Below are positions 1 to 9,374 of a stretch of 64,000 nucleotides of DNA, one piece after another. The notes under the pieces were generated by a model that was given only the letters and a program-made list of their open reading frames with translations, had not been told where the DNA came from and did no database searches. The first letter of the stretch is position 1; every line of letters begins with the position of its first letter. Location of the stretch: contig NZ_JAGIPR010000002.1 of assembly GCF_017877355.1 (NCBI RefSeq), forward strand, positions 62,001 to 126,000, in the 5' to 3' direction. A program made the translations under genes and the position numbers. The stretch comes from Chryseobacterium jejuense (GTDB lineage Bacteria > Bacteroidota > Bacteroidia > Flavobacteriales > Weeksellaceae).

Positions 1-2
1 TT

Positions 3-668
3 CCTGCTATTGATTCTGGATCTCACGAGAAAATGCTGCAGCTGGAAACAGACTATCCCGGGCAGATTTTTTCAATGATGGGGCTTCATCCTTGCTATGT
101 AAAACAGGAATCCTGGGAAAAAGAACTGGAAATCGTTAAGAACTATCTTAACCAAAGATATTTTCCTGCGATAGGAGAGATCGGAATTGACTTGTATTGG
201 GATAAAACAACTTTGGATATTCAGGTGAAAGCTTTTGAACAGCAGATTGATTGGGCTATTGAAAAAGACCTTCCGATTGTAATTCATACCAGAGAAAGCT
301 TTGATGAAACATTCGAAGTACTGGAAAGAAAGAAACATCCGAAATTAAGAGGAATCTTCCATTGCTTTTCCGGAAATTTGGAACAGGCCCAGCATGCGAT
401 TGACCTGAATTTTATTTTAGGAATCGGCGGAGTAGTGACCTTTAAAAACGGGAAAATAGATCAGTTTTTGAGTGAAGTTCCGTTAGATAAAATCGTATTG
501 GAAACAGATTCTCCTTATCTGGCACCGGTTCCGCACAGAGGAAAAAGAAATGAGAGCTCGTATCTTGATCTTGTAGCCGGGAAGCTTGTGAATATTTATG
601 GTAAGGATTTTTCTGAGATAGATAGAATTACAACTGAAAATGCAAAAAGAATTTTTTTTAACAGTTAA
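3..668 (+). CDS. tatD: TatD-family metal-dependent hydrolase, 5' end missing
   Basis: The reading frame is already open at the window edge (P-A-I-D-S before the first internal Met), so the gene starts upstream. Visible family motifs are the metal-ligand segment GEIGIDLYWD, the histidine segment VIHTRE, the segment FHCFSG, and the C-terminal acidic ligand block LETDSPYLAPVPHRG. The N-terminal HxH metal site is outside the window. TatD proteins are cytoplasmic metal-dependent hydrolases of the amidohydrolase fold, with 3'-5' exonuclease or D-aminoacyl-type activities reported. The next gene starts 5 bp after the stop codon, so the two are probably cotranscribed. Confidence 0.9.
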   Translation, partial: PAIDSGSHEKMLQLETDYPGQIFSMMGLHPCYVKQESWEKELEIVKNYLNQRYFPAIGEIGIDLYWDKTTLDIQVKAFEQQIDWAIEKDLPIVIHTRESFDETFEVLERKKHPKLRGIFHCFSGNLEQAQHAIDLNFILGIGGVVTFKNGKIDQFLSEVPLDKIVLETDSPYLAPVPHRGKRNESSYLDLVAGKLVNIYGKDFSEIDRITTENAKRIFFNS

Positions 669-673
669 AATCT

Positions 674-1825
674 ATGGATAAATTATTAACCCCAACGTTG
701 AATAAATCAATTTCCATTGTTTTATTCATTCTTTATTCTGCTATGAACCTTTCGTTTCTTGTAAAGTATGGGATAAGACAGTCTATTATACCAATTTATC
801 TGTTGATAGCCGTATTTATTCTTGTTCATTTTCTTATTTTTAAATACAGTCATCAGATATTTTTAAAATTTAGAGAAAGACCTTTTATTTTGAAGGCTTT
901 TATTGTGAGTGTTGCATTAGCTTATATTGGTTTGTCACATGTTTTTACAGACCCTTATAAACTCAATATAGACCGATGGCAGACCATAGAATACTCGCTT
1001 AGATATTGGCTTCACGGTAAATATATTTATGATACGGAAAACTTTGTAGGAAATTATCCTTCCTATCTTCCTGGGCAGCTTCTGGTGGCTGTAATTTTCT
1101 TTTTTATAGGAAATGTTGGCTATCTTCAGGTTGCAGCATTTCTTCTATTCTGTTATGCCATTATAAAAGAATTTAAAAATAGAGAAGTTAAATGGACTGG
1201 TATATTTCTTTTAGCTATTTCATTATCTTATATTTATGAAGTCGTTTGTAAAAGTGATCTTATTTCTTCATTTATTATAGTCTCTGCATTTATATTGTAC
1301 TGGCATAGAAAATTTGAAAAAGACTATTTTAAGAATCCGTTTTTATTAGGGCTTTTATTGGGCTTTATCTGTCTTACAAGAAGTGTAGTTATTATTCCGC
1401 TTATCTTATTTTTTATGAAACCATTTTTGGCTACCCAAATAGCTAATAAGGTAAAAGTAGGTGTTGGCTTTGTCATTACATTTTCTTTACTGCTGGCTAC
1501 AGTATTGCTTCCAGCAAAAGATTTTGATTATATTTTAAAATACAATCCATTACAGCTGCAGGGGCAGGCAAATAAATATGTTACATTATTTTTCCTGGCA
1601 GTTACCATTATTCTGTCTTTTTATGTCAATAGAGTAGAGCAGGTATTTTATCTGTCGTCAGTTATTATTTTTGCAATGATGGCATCCTATGTTTTTGAAA
1701 CTATTATGCTGGGTTGGACATTTGATTATATGAACGTTTCTTATCTGGCTATAGCACTTCCATTTTGTATTATAGGATTTTGTTATACAAAACAGAAAAA
1801 TATAGAATTTGAAAATATACAGTAA
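674..1825 (+). CDS. Multi-pass membrane protein, possible GT-C-type glycosyltransferase
   Basis: The 383 aa product has about ten hydrophobic helices over its whole length. After the first three helices there is a predicted outside loop with FTDPYKLNIDRW, followed by a long polar stretch rich in Tyr and Trp. Acidic-plus-aromatic loops in this place are common in polyprenyl-phosphate-sugar-dependent (GT-C) glycosyltransferases, but no signature is strong enough to name a family. The stop codon TAA lies exactly at the left end of the insertion sequence. It follows tatD by 5 bp. The GT-C assignment is inference; membrane localisation is well supported. Confidence 0.6.
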   Translation: MDKLLTPTLNKSISIVLFILYSAMNLSFLVKYGIRQSIIPIYLLIAVFILVHFLIFKYSHQIFLKFRERPFILKAFIVSVALAYIGLSHVFTDPYKLNIDRWQTIEYSLRYWLHGKYIYDTENFVGNYPSYLPGQLLVAVIFFFIGNVGYLQVAAFLLFCYAIIKEFKNREVKWTGIFLLAISLSYIYEVVCKSDLISSFIIVSAFILYWHRKFEKDYFKNPFLLGLLLGFICLTRSVVIIPLILFFMKPFLATQIANKVKVGVGFVITFSLLLATVLLPAKDFDYILKYNPLQLQGQANKYVTLFFLAVTIILSFYVNRVEQVFYLSSVIIFAMMASYVFETIMLGWTFDYMNVSYLAIALPFCIIGFCYTKQKNIEFENIQ

Positions 1826-1861
1826 AAAAAGTCCTTTTCATTTTTGGAGGCCACTGAAAAA
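1824..1861 (+). repeat. Left terminal inverted repeat of the IS
   Basis: Begins with seven A and GTCC, then the TGGAGGCCACTG-type core. It pairs with 3556-3593 on the opposite strand with about five mismatches over 38 bp. Confidence 0.8.
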
Positions 1862-1878
1862 GTGATTTCAGAGATGAC

Positions 1879-1916
1879 AAAAAAGAACGAAAACCGAAAG
1901 GTTTTCGTTCTTTTTT
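1879..1916. terminator. Perfect 17 bp hairpin inside the IS left end
   Basis: Arms 1879-1895 and 1900-1916 pair perfectly around a GAAA loop. The A-rich 5' flank and T-rich 3' flank make a bidirectional intrinsic terminator. It would block read-through from the upstream membrane-protein gene into the transposase, a common IS safeguard. Confidence 0.75.
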
Positions 1917-1947
1917 GTTGTATGTTAATATTGTAATTCAATGATTT

Positions 1948-3379
1948 ATGGATGCTAGTTCAGTAACAAAATATTCAATTAAGTATTTACTCTGATTTAT
2001 ACGATCTGATTGTTCCAAAAGAAAAAATTCTAAACAAAATCAATTGACTTATTGATTTTTCATTCAACTACGAGGAACTTTTACATAAATATTGCCTGAA
2101 CAGTGGGCGCAATGCCCAGAGTCTGATCAGACTGTTCAAATACTTGCTTTTGAAAACCATTTATACCGTTTCCGATGTAGATGTGGTAGAGAGCTCCCAT
2201 TATGATATGTTGTTCAAATATTTTTTTGGAAATGGCTCCGGAAGAGGAGGTTATCAATTCAATTTCACTCACAAAATTCACAAAATTACGGTTGAAAGAC
2301 ACGGATCTGCTCAATGTATTGATTGCTAAAACCGTAAATGTCGCTATTGAAAAAGGTATTGTACTATCCAAATCTATCTACTCATACTTTGTCGAGATCC
2401 AATCCGTTTTCTGCCATCGAGGTGATTAGAGAACGCTCGAAACTACTTCACAAAGCGATTTATCAATTTGATGATGAATTTAAAAAACGGATGCCTTAAA
2501 AAAATGTTGAAAATGATATCAATAAAGAAATAGCTTACTGCAAAAATCTGGAGAAATGTATTGATGATGAACTATCTATAAGCTTGATCCCTGCGGTAAA
2601 GGAAAAACTAAACCTGCTGAAAGAAACCCTGGAAGATGCCGATGAAAATTTAATTTTATCAAAAGATTCCGATGCCAGAACAGGTCATAAATCTGCCGAC
2701 AGGTCATTTTTTTGCTACAAAACGCATCTGGTGATGACTGAAGAACACATCATTACGGCAGCAGTGGTTACTTCGGGAGAAAAAGGAGATGCCTAAACTA
2801 TTAGAAATAAGCAAAAAAAATGGAATAAAAGTAGATACCATTATTGGTGATGCTGCTTATTTGGGGAAGGAAAATCTTAAACTTGCCAATGAGCAGGAAG
2901 TTAAAGTTGTTTCAAGGCTGAATCCCTCCATAACACAGGGTTTTAGAAAGGACGAAGATAAGTTTGATTACAATAAAGATGCGGATCGGTTTGTTTGTAA
3001 GGCAGGGCATTTGGCAATACGAAAAGCAAGTCAGAACAAAAAAAATGTAGGCAAAAACCAAGTAGATACGTATTATTTTGATGTCGAAAAATGTAAAATT
3101 TGCTCTTTTAAAGAGGGTTGCTACAAAGATGGAGCGAGAACAAAAATCTATTCAGTGTTGATAAAATCAGAATTACATCAAGAGCAAATGGCTTTTCAGC
3201 AAACGGATTATTACAAAGAAAAATCAAAACATCGCTACAAAATAGAAGCCAAAAACAGTGAGCTTAAAAATGTTCATGCTTATCACAGAGCCACTTCTTA
3301 CGGAATTGAAAATATGCAAATGGAGGGAGCTATGGCTATTTTCACAGTCAATTTAACAAGAATACTGAAATTAATGTAG
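1948..3379 (+). pseudogene. IS1182-type transposase, inactivated
   Basis: Translation must hop between frames to recover one protein. The N-terminal part (M-D-A-S-S-V-T-K-Y near 1948) shifts frame before SDLYDLIVPKE (1991), meets an in-frame TGA after NKIN, continues as NSGRNAQS and YTVSDVDVVE, shifts near 2215 and again near 2380, has another stop after FKKRMP, and shifts once more near 2790 before the C-terminal 196 aa. The C-terminal fragment has VDTIIGDAAYLG (second DDE acid region) and a Cys cluster (CKICSFKEGC). At least four frameshifts and two stops mean it is not functional. Confidence 0.85.
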
Positions 3380-3472
3380 AAAAAAAGCAATTTGCAAGGG
3401 CTGTGTAAAAAAATCAGTAAGAAGTTCAAATAAGCCTCATAAAACCTAACGAAAAAAGTAATCACAAAAGAA

Positions 3473-3513
3473 AATCCCTTATAACAGGATTTTAAATCTT
3501 GTTATAAGGGATT
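3473..3513. terminator. Hairpin at the right end of the IS
   Basis: Arms 3473-3491 and 3495-3513 pair over 19 bp with a single G:T mismatch and a tiny loop. It follows the transposase remnant and probably ended its transcript. Confidence 0.6.
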
Positions 3514-3555
3514 AAATATCATCTGAAAAAATCATAATCATCAAAATATGTGATT

Positions 3556-3593
3556 TTTTTCAGTGGCCTCCATTTTTGAAAGGGACTTTTTTT
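3556..3593 (-). repeat. Right terminal inverted repeat of the IS
   Basis: Read on the minus strand it begins with A-rich sequence and GTCCC, then ATGGAGGCCACTG, matching the left end. The stop codon of the adjacent DEAD-box helicase gene overlaps its outer edge. Confidence 0.8.
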
Positions 3594-4906
3594 TATTTTT
3601 TTCGTGTAAAATTCTTATTCTTAGGCTTTTTAAATCCGGTAGAAGGTGTTTCGGAAGGATTTGGCTTCTTTTTATTTCTATTATTATTGGGTCTGGAATT
3701 ATTATTCGGTTTCTGTGACCTCTCAGCACCTGCAGCAGCAGGTTTATTATTAGAATCTCTTTTCTGTGCTACAAGATTATCCGTATGGAACGGGTGATTT
3801 TTGATCACAGGAATTTTCTTTCCAATAAGCTTTTCCGTATTTTTCAGATTAAGAAGATCTAATCCGTCCACAAAAGAAATAGAAGATCCTTCAGCTCCGG
3901 CTCTTCCCGTTCTTCCGATTCTGTGTACATAGGTTTCAGAAACGTCAGACAGTTCAAAATTGATTACAAATTTCAGTTCATCAATATCAATTCCTCTTGC
4001 AGCAATATCAGTAGCTACCAGAACTCTTGTTTTCCCTGATTTGAAGTTATTAAGAGCATTCTGTCTCGCATTTTGAGATTTGTTCCCGTGAATAGCCTCT
4101 GCAGAAATTTCATCTTTCTGAAGCTTTCTTGCAATTTTATCAGCACCATGCTTGGTTCTGGAAAATACTAATACAGAATCTGCGATATCGTTTTGAAGGA
4201 TATGAGATAAAAGATTCAGTTTGTTATCCTTTTCTACAAAATAAACAGATTGTTTAATGGTGTCAGCAGTAGAAGAGACAGGGGTAACTTCTACCTTTAC
4301 AGGATTATTTAGGATAGAATTAGCCAGTTTCTGAATTTCTCCAGGCATCGTTGCAGAGAAGAAAAGAGTCTGTCTTCTTTGTGGTAAAAGCTTGATGATT
4401 CTTTTCACATCATGTACAAAGCCCATGTCAAGCATTCTGTCTGCTTCATCAAGAACGAATATTTCAAGATTTTTTAAGCTGATAATACCTTGCGCAATAA
4501 AGTCAAGAAGTCTTCCTGGTGTAGCAACCAGAATATCAACCCCTCTTTTTAAAGCAGCTTCCTGGTTTCCTTGTTTCACTCCTCCGAAGATAACAAGTTC
4601 TTTTAACGGAAGATATTTACCATAAGCTTGAATGTTTTCCTCAATCTGAATCGCCAATTCTCTGGTAGGAGTAAGGATTAAGGCTTTAATATTTTTGTTC
4701 GGTATTTTATTTTTAGATAGATTCTGTAGAATAGGAATAGCAAAAGCTGCTGTTTTTCCCGTTCCTGTTTGTGCACAGCCTAAAAAGTCTCTGCCTTGTA
4801 AAATTTCAGGAATAGATCTTTCCTGAATGGGTGTTGGAGTTGTATATCCTTGTTCCTGGATTGCCTTAGCAATAGGTTCTATTAAGTTTAAGTCTGTAAA
4901 ATTCAA
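3593..4906 (-). CDS. DEAD-box ATP-dependent RNA helicase
   Basis: All DEAD-box motifs are present in order: Q motif ([12 protein letters not shown]), motif [39 protein letters not shown] and [10 protein letters not shown]. After the two RecA-like domains comes a tail of about 70 residues rich in Lys, Asn and Pro, typical of RhlE-type helicases of this phylum and likely to bind RNA. I place the start at a TTG (4906, protein beginning with [12 protein letters not shown], 437 aa). A longer reading from 4966 would begin inside the -7 promoter box at 4964-4971. The stop overlaps the IS right end. RhlE is likely but the exact paralogue is not certain. Confidence 0.92.
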   Translation of the reverse strand: MNFTDLNLIEPIAKAIQEQGYTTPTPIQERSIPEILQGRDFLGCAQTGTGKTAAFAIPILQNLSKNKIPNKNIKALILTPTRELAIQIEENIQAYGKYLPLKELVIFGGVKQGNQEAALKRGVDILVATPGRLLDFIAQGIISLKNLEIFVLDEADRMLDMGFVHDVKRIIKLLPQRRQTLFFSATMPGEIQKLANSILNNPVKVEVTPVSSTADTIKQSVYFVEKDNKLNLLSHILQNDIADSVLVFSRTKHGADKIARKLQKDEISAEAIHGNKSQNARQNALNNFKSGKTRVLVATDIAARGIDIDELKFVINFELSDVSETYVHRIGRTGRAGAEGSSISFVDGLDLLNLKNTEKLIGKKIPVIKNHPFHTDNLVAQKRDSNNKPAAAGAERSQKPNNNSRPNNNRNKKKPNPSETPSTGFKKPKNKNFTRKK

Positions 4907-4963
4907 ATGAATTATTTTAAAATTTAAATAAAAATTCTCTCTTTTTGAAAGAATTACATCCTG

Positions 4964-4971
4964 CAAAGGTA
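4964..4971 (-). promoter_or_regulatory. -7 promoter element of the helicase gene
   Basis: Minus strand reads TACCTTTG, matching the Bacteroidota -7 consensus TAnnTTTG. Its position places transcription start near 4957, which supports the TTG start at 4906 with a leader of about 50 nt. No clear -33 TTG is seen. Confidence 0.5.
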
Positions 4972-5149
4972 AGTTAAAAATTTAAGAATTGTATTTTAAG
5001 CTTCAATAACCTGTATGTAAAAGATGAAAGTTATTAAGGTTAAAGTATTGAGTTTCATTATGAGCTTATAAACAATTGCTTATTTGGCTGTTAGAATATC
5101 AACTTTCTGACAAAGAAGGAGTAATCATTACATCATCATAATAAGCAAA

Positions 5150-5181
5150 AATAAAGAGGAACAAAACAGCTCCTCTTTATT
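5150..5181 (-). terminator. Terminator downstream of obgE
   Basis: Arms 5150-5160 and 5171-5181 form an 11 bp perfect stem (AATAAAGAGGA with its complement), 30 bp after the obgE stop on the minus strand. Confidence 0.6.
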
Positions 5182-5212
5182 TATATTTAAAATCAAATTC
5201 TCAAATTTGAGA

Positions 5213-6196
5213 TTATCCGTGTAACTGTTTCCAGATGGCATCCTTCAACTCTATAAGACCTTCTCCGGTAACTCCAGAAAAGAATAAAGGCTGTTTGTTC
5301 TCTGGGAATTCAGCAGCAATTTCCTTTTTCAGTTCATCATCCAAAAGATCGGATTTTGAAACAGAAATAATGAAATCCTTATCTAAAAGCTCAGGATTGT
5401 ATTCCTTTAATTCATTTTCCAGAATTTTAAATTCCTGAAAGTGATCTTCAGAATCTGCTGGAATTAAAAACAAAAGGATAGAGTTTCTTTCAATATGTCT
5501 CAGGAATCTGTGTCCTAATCCTTTTCCTTCTGCTGCACCTTCAATGATCCCTGGAATATCAGCCATTACAAAAGATTTGTAATTTCTGTAATCCACAATT
5601 CCTAGGTTAGGGGTCAGGGTAGTAAAGGCATAGTTGGCAATTTTAGGTTTTGCTGCGGAAACAGAAGCCAGAAGTGTAGATTTTCCGGCATTCGGAAACC
5701 CAACCAATCCTACATCGGCTAAAATTTTAAGCTCGAAGACTATATAGCCTTCCTGGCCGTCCATTCCGGGTTGAGCATATCTTGGAGTTTGATTGGTAGA
5801 AGATTTGAAGAATTCGTTTCCTCTTCCTCCTTTTCCCCCTTCCATCAAAATGATTTCCTGCTTGTCTTCAAGAATCTCGCCGATAATTTCTCCTTCTTCA
5901 TTTTTAGCGATAGTTCCGATGGGAACATCAATATAAATATCAGAACCATCAGCACCGGTAAGCTGGTTTTTTGCTCCGTTTTCACCACGCTCAGCTTTTA
6001 TATGGCGGGTGTATCGAAGCGGAAGTAAAGTCCATTCCTGAGCATTTCCTCTCATAATGACGTGGCCACCACGACCTCCGTCACCTCCATCGGGACCTCC
6101 TTTTGGAATATACTTTTCACGGCGAAGGTGGGCAGAACCAGCACCTCCGTGTCCGCTTTTACAATGGATCTTTACGTAATCTACAAAGTTAGACAT
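5213..6196 (-). CDS. obgE: Obg/CgtA GTPase, ribosome assembly
   Basis: The 327 aa protein has the glycine-rich Obg domain (about residues 1-155, with [13 protein letters not shown]) followed by a TRAFAC GTPase domain: G1 GFPNAGKST, switch segment [12 protein letters not shown]3 [10 protein letters not shown]4 SKSDL. It lacks the longer C-terminal domain of some Obg proteins, as is usual in this phylum. Obg is an essential GTPase that binds the large ribosomal subunit and links growth to the stringent response. It follows adk on the same strand with a 64 bp gap that holds an imperfect inverted repeat, so the two may be cotranscribed. Confidence 0.96.
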   Translation of the reverse strand: MSNFVDYVKIHCKSGHGGAGSAHLRREKYIPKGGPDGGDGGRGGHVIMRGNAQEWTLLPLRYTRHIKAERGENGAKNQLTGADGSDIYIDVPIGTIAKNEEGEIIGEILEDKQEIILMEGGKGGRGNEFFKSSTNQTPRYAQPGMDGQEGYIVFELKILADVGLVGFPNAGKSTLLASVSAAKPKIANYAFTTLTPNLGIVDYRNYKSFVMADIPGIIEGAAEGKGLGHRFLRHIERNSILLFLIPADSEDHFQEFKILENELKEYNPELLDKDFIISVSKSDLLDDELKKEIAAEFPENKQPLFFSGVTGEGLIELKDAIWKQLHG

Positions 6197-6209
6197 ATAG
6201 TATTTGTTA

Positions 6210-6259
6210 CGAGTTGCGAGCTACGGGACGAAAATACGAATCCCGTATCCCGAATCTCG
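6210..6259. repeat. Imperfect inverted repeat between adk and obgE
   Basis: Arms 6210-6228 and 6241-6259 match at 15 of 19 positions when folded (CGAGTTGCGAGCTACGGGA and TCCCGTATCCCGAATCTCG). It looks like one of the degenerate stem-loop repeats that sit in intergenic gaps of this genome. No function is evident. Confidence 0.5.
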
Positions 6260-6260
6260 A

Positions 6261-6839
6261 TTATTTAATTTTCTCTACTTCAGCGAAAAGTTTCTCGGAA
6301 ATTTCGTTAATTTCTCCTACACCGTTTACTTCAACATATTTACCTTGTTGCTTGTAAAGTTCGGCTACTTCTGCTGTTTTAGTATAATATTCTTTAATTC
6401 TGTTTTCGATGATCTCTACATTGCTGTCGTCTGATCTACCGCTGGTTTCTCCTCTTTTCAGAAGTCTTTCCACCAAAATTTTATCCTCTACGATTAATGA
6501 AAGACAAATATCTATTTCATCATTAAGTTCTTCTTTAACGATTTTTTCCAAAGCTTCTGTCTGAGCAGTAGTTCTTGGATATCCATCAAAGATAAAACCA
6601 TTAGTATCGGTAGGTTTTCTGATCTCGTCAATCAGCATATCTGTTGTTACCTGATCCGGAACCAATTCTCCTTTATCGATGTAAGACTTAGCCAGTTTTC
6701 CAAGTTCAGTATCATTTTTCATGTTGTATCTGAAAAGATCACCTGTTGAAATCTGCTTTAGATTGAATTTCTCGATTAGATTCTGAGCTTGTGTTCCTTT
6801 TCCACTTCCTGGAGGGCCGAACAGAACTATGTTTATCAT
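6261..6839 (-). CDS. adk: Adenylate kinase
   Basis: The 192 aa protein has the P-loop GPPGSGKGTQ at residues 7-16, the AMP-site segment STGDLFRYN, DGYPRT and the arginine segment ENRIKEYY. It has no long Cys-containing LID insertion, so it is the short type found in many Bacteroidota. It converts ATP + AMP to 2 ADP in the cytosol. Upstream is hpt on the same strand after 124 bp; obgE lies downstream. All three are nucleotide-related or GTPase housekeeping genes. Confidence 0.96.
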   Translation of the reverse strand: MINIVLFGPPGSGKGTQAQNLIEKFNLKQISTGDLFRYNMKNDTELGKLAKSYIDKGELVPDQVTTDMLIDEIRKPTDTNGFIFDGYPRTTAQTEALEKIVKEELNDEIDICLSLIVEDKILVERLLKRGETSGRSDDSNVEIIENRIKEYYTKTAEVAELYKQQGKYVEVNGVGEINEISEKLFAEVEKIK

Positions 6840-6863
6840 AATGTTGTTTCGCTTCCGGCAATT

Positions 6864-6954
6864 AGCAGCTGCTTTTTGCTTTTAGCTTTATTTAGTTAAT
6901 ATTTTACTTTATTTCGATTTAATATTTAAAGCTAAAAGCCGGTAGCTAGTAGCT
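6864..6954. repeat. Imperfect inverted repeat between hpt and adk
   Basis: Arms 6864-6889 and 6928-6954 share GCTTTTAGCTTT and its complement, with weaker pairing outside. AT-rich centre. Similar in style to other intergenic stem-loop repeats here. Confidence 0.45.
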
Positions 6955-6963
6955 ATAGGCATT

Positions 6964-7518
6964 TTAATGATTAATTTGTCCGTCTTCTAATTGATATAAA
7001 TTAGGTAGGTTTCTTCCCAATTCATCATAATCCAATCCATAGCCAAGAACAAATTTATTTGGAATTTCCTTTCCAATATAATCCAGTGTGAAATCCTTCT
7101 TGTAAATCTCAGGTTTCAGTAAGAAACTTGCAAGTTTTACAGATTTAGGACGTTGTGTTTCCTGAAAATATTTGAAAAGACTTTCAACCGTGTTTCCTGT
7201 ATCAACAATATCTTCTACAAGAATGATGTGACGGTCTTTCACGTCTTTTGTAAGTTCCATTTTTTGATAAACAATCCCTGTAGATTCAGTTCCTACGTAA
7301 GAACTCATTTGAAGGAAAGCGATTTCGCATTCCCCAGGATAATATTTTAAAAGATCTGAGAAGAACATGATAACCCCATTCAAAACACCAATGAAAACAG
7401 GAACTTCGTCTTTGTAATCTTCATAAATTCTTAATGCTGTCTCTTTTACAATTTCCTGAATTTCGGCATCCTCTAAATAAGGAACGAAAGTTTTGTCGTG
7501 AACTTTAATACTTTCCAT
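6964..7518 (-). CDS. hpt: Hypoxanthine phosphoribosyltransferase
   Basis: The 184 aa protein carries the PRPP-binding signature ILVEDIVDTGNT and an N-terminal VFIGVLNGVIMF loop, the order seen in the type I PRTase fold of Hpt/HGPRT. It salvages hypoxanthine (and guanine) to IMP/GMP with PRPP. A TAACTTTG promoter element lies 19 bp before the start codon. It heads a probable hpt-adk-obgE run. Confidence 0.93.
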   Translation of the reverse strand: MESIKVHDKTFVPYLEDAEIQEIVKETALRIYEDYKDEVPVFIGVLNGVIMFFSDLLKYYPGECEIAFLQMSSYVGTESTGIVYQKMELTKDVKDRHIILVEDIVDTGNTVESLFKYFQETQRPKSVKLASFLLKPEIYKKDFTLDYIGKEIPNKFVLGYGLDYDELGRNLPNLYQLEDGQINH

Positions 7519-7537
7519 AAAAATTTTTAGTAGTTGG

Positions 7538-7545
7538 CAAAGTTA
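7538..7545 (-). promoter_or_regulatory. -7 promoter element of hpt
   Basis: Minus strand TAACTTTG matches TAnnTTTG, 19 nt upstream of the ATG. The -33 element is unclear. Confidence 0.5.
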
Positions 7546-7574
7546 CGGATTTTAGATTTTTCATTAAAATGTTT

Positions 7575-7606
7575 TTGTGTTTAATCACGGATTTATACTA
7601 TATTTG
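7575..7606 (+). promoter_or_regulatory. Promoter of the ABC-F gene
   Basis: TTG at 7575-7577 and TATATTTG at 7599-7606 are 21 bp apart, a good Bacteroidota promoter. It leaves a leader of about 100 nt before the chosen start codon, with two tiny upstream ORFs (ATG TAG at 7633 and ATG AAA CAG TAA at 7660). Confidence 0.6.
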
Positions 7607-7714
7607 TTCTTTTAAAACCCATAAATACAGACATGTAGGATATAATTTCTTTCACATTCAATGAAACAGTAACCAATGAGTTGCTGGTGTTTAACCTTTA
7701 TTAAGAAAGAAATC

Positions 7715-9307
7715 ATGATTTTACTACAAAATATATCCTTTGGGTTTCCGGGAGGGGAACTCCTTTTTAATCATACCAATTTAACAGTACCGTCTCAAAC
7801 CAAATCGGCTTTGGTTGGAAACAATGGCGTGGGAAAATCTACTCTACTGAAGATAATATCAAATGAATTACAGCCATTAGAGGGAAGTATCAATATCCAG
7901 GGTGAAATTTTCTACGTTCCTCAAATGTTCGGAAATTTTAATCATTTAACGATCGCAGAGTGCCTGAATGTTGATCAAAAACTTTTTGCCCTTGAAAAAA
8001 TTGCAGGCGGGGAAGTAGATGACCTGTATTTTGATATTCTAAATGATGACTGGGATATTGAAGAACGTTGTCAGAATGCATTGCTGTATTGGAACCTTCA
8101 GGATTTTGATTTAAACCAAAAACTAGAAGGATTAAGTGGCGGACAGAAGACCAAGGTTTTCCTTGCGGGAATTCAGATCAATCAGCCTGATATTATTATG
8201 TTGGATGAACCTACGAATCATCTGGACTTGGAGGGAAGAAAGCTGTTATATGACCTCGTTGAAAAAGTAAACGCTACCATTGTTATTGTTAGCCATGACC
8301 GAACATTGCTGAACCTTGTAGATACGATTTTTGAACTAAGCAATCAGGGAATTGCTACATACGGCGGAAATTACGATTTCTATACGGAACAGAAAGAAGT
8401 AGAAGATGAAGCCTTACAAAATGATATTCACGCTAAGGAGCGAGCTCTGAAAAAAGCAAAAGAAAAAGAACGTGAAACCATAGAACGGAAACAGAAACTT
8501 GATGCCAGAGGAAAACAGAAACAGGAAAAATCCGGGGTGGCCAGAATTATGATGAATACCCTGCGGAACAATGCTGAAAAAAATACTTCAAAGCTGAAAA
8601 GTGTACATACAGAAAAGATCAGTGGTATTTCAGGAGACTTGAGAGACTTGCGTTCTTCTATCAGGAATTCCGATCAGATGAAGGTCAATTTCAATGACTC
8701 CGGCTTACATTCAGGAAAAATTTTAATTACAGCTGAAGATATTAACTTTAGCTACGAAGAAGAAAAGCTCTGGAAAGAGAATCTAGATTTTGAAATACAA
8801 AGTGGAGACAGAATTTCCATTAAAGGCTCTAATGGTTCAGGAAAGACAACCCTCATCAAACTTCTTTTGGGTAGCATAACACCTTCTGTTGGAAGTATTA
8901 ATCGTGCTGAATTCAACAGTATTTATATCGATCAGGAATATTCACTAATTGATAAGGTGCTTACGCTGTATGATTTTGTGCAAACATTCAATGACAGTGC
9001 TTTGCAGGAATCAGAAGTGAAGACATTGCTGTCCCGCTTTTTATTCAGTAAAGAAACATGGGATAAAAAATGTGGGGTCTTAAGTGGAGGAGAACGTTTG
9101 AGGCTGCTTCTGTGCGGGCTTTCTATCAGTAATAAAGCTCCAGATATGATGATCCTTGATGAACCTACCAATAATCTGGATTTACAGAATGTAGAAATTC
9201 TCACAAACTCTATCAGAGATTATCATGGAACATTGCTGGTGATCTCTCATGATGAAGTTTTTCTGGAAGAGATTGGAGTGAGCCGTGAGATTTTATTGGG
9301 CTCATAA
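7715..9307 (+). CDS. ABC-F family ATPase
   Basis: Two ABC ATPase domains sit in one chain without membrane segments. Domain 1 has GNNGVGKST, the signature LSGGQKTK and LDEPTNHLD; domain 2 has GSNGSGKTT, LSGGERLR and LDEPTNNLD. Between them is a highly charged linker (about residues 225-300), as in translation-associated ABC-F proteins that act in the ribosomal E site. Start chosen at ATG 7715 (protein MILLQNISFGFPGG, 530 aa) because the first domain begins there; an in-frame ATG at 7676 would add 13 unrelated residues. A housekeeping role or ribosome protection from antibiotics cannot be told apart from sequence alone. Confidence 0.92.
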   Translation: MILLQNISFGFPGGELLFNHTNLTVPSQTKSALVGNNGVGKSTLLKIISNELQPLEGSINIQGEIFYVPQMFGNFNHLTIAECLNVDQKLFALEKIAGGEVDDLYFDILNDDWDIEERCQNALLYWNLQDFDLNQKLEGLSGGQKTKVFLAGIQINQPDIIMLDEPTNHLDLEGRKLLYDLVEKVNATIVIVSHDRTLLNLVDTIFELSNQGIATYGGNYDFYTEQKEVEDEALQNDIHAKERALKKAKEKERETIERKQKLDARGKQKQEKSGVARIMMNTLRNNAEKNTSKLKSVHTEKISGISGDLRDLRSSIRNSDQMKVNFNDSGLHSGKILITAEDINFSYEEEKLWKENLDFEIQSGDRISIKGSNGSGKTTLIKLLLGSITPSVGSINRAEFNSIYIDQEYSLIDKVLTLYDFVQTFNDSALQESEVKTLLSRFLFSKETWDKKCGVLSGGERLRLLLCGLSISNKAPDMMILDEPTNNLDLQNVEILTNSIRDYHGTLLVISHDEVFLEEIGVSREILLGS

Positions 9308-9327
9308 AATATTTATATTGTTTGTCA

Positions 9328-9366
9328 TTCCGCAGAAATCCGGATGAGCATAAGATTTCTGCGGAA
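9328..9366. terminator. Terminator after the ABC-F gene
   Basis: A perfect 13 bp stem (9328-9340 with 9354-9366, TTCCGCAGAAATC and complement) lies between the convergent ABC-F and 9375 genes. The loop is 13 nt and no long T-run follows, so it may act mainly as an RNA 3' end stabiliser. Confidence 0.5.
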
Positions 9367-9374
9367 CAACAAAA

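Larger units (their letters stand above)
1824..3594. mobile_element. Degenerate IS1182-type insertion sequence
   Basis: About 1.77 kb bounded by 38 bp imperfect terminal inverted repeats (1824-1861 and 3556-3593) that share the core TGGAGGCCACTG and outer AAAAAAAGTCC. Inside are a decayed transposase gene on the + strand and a strong hairpin near each end. The element lies between two convergent genes, and each gene's TAA stop falls at an element boundary. No clear target duplication is visible. The family call rests on transposase fragments resembling the IS1182/IS5-like DDE group and is moderately sure; inactivity is clear. Confidence 0.8.
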
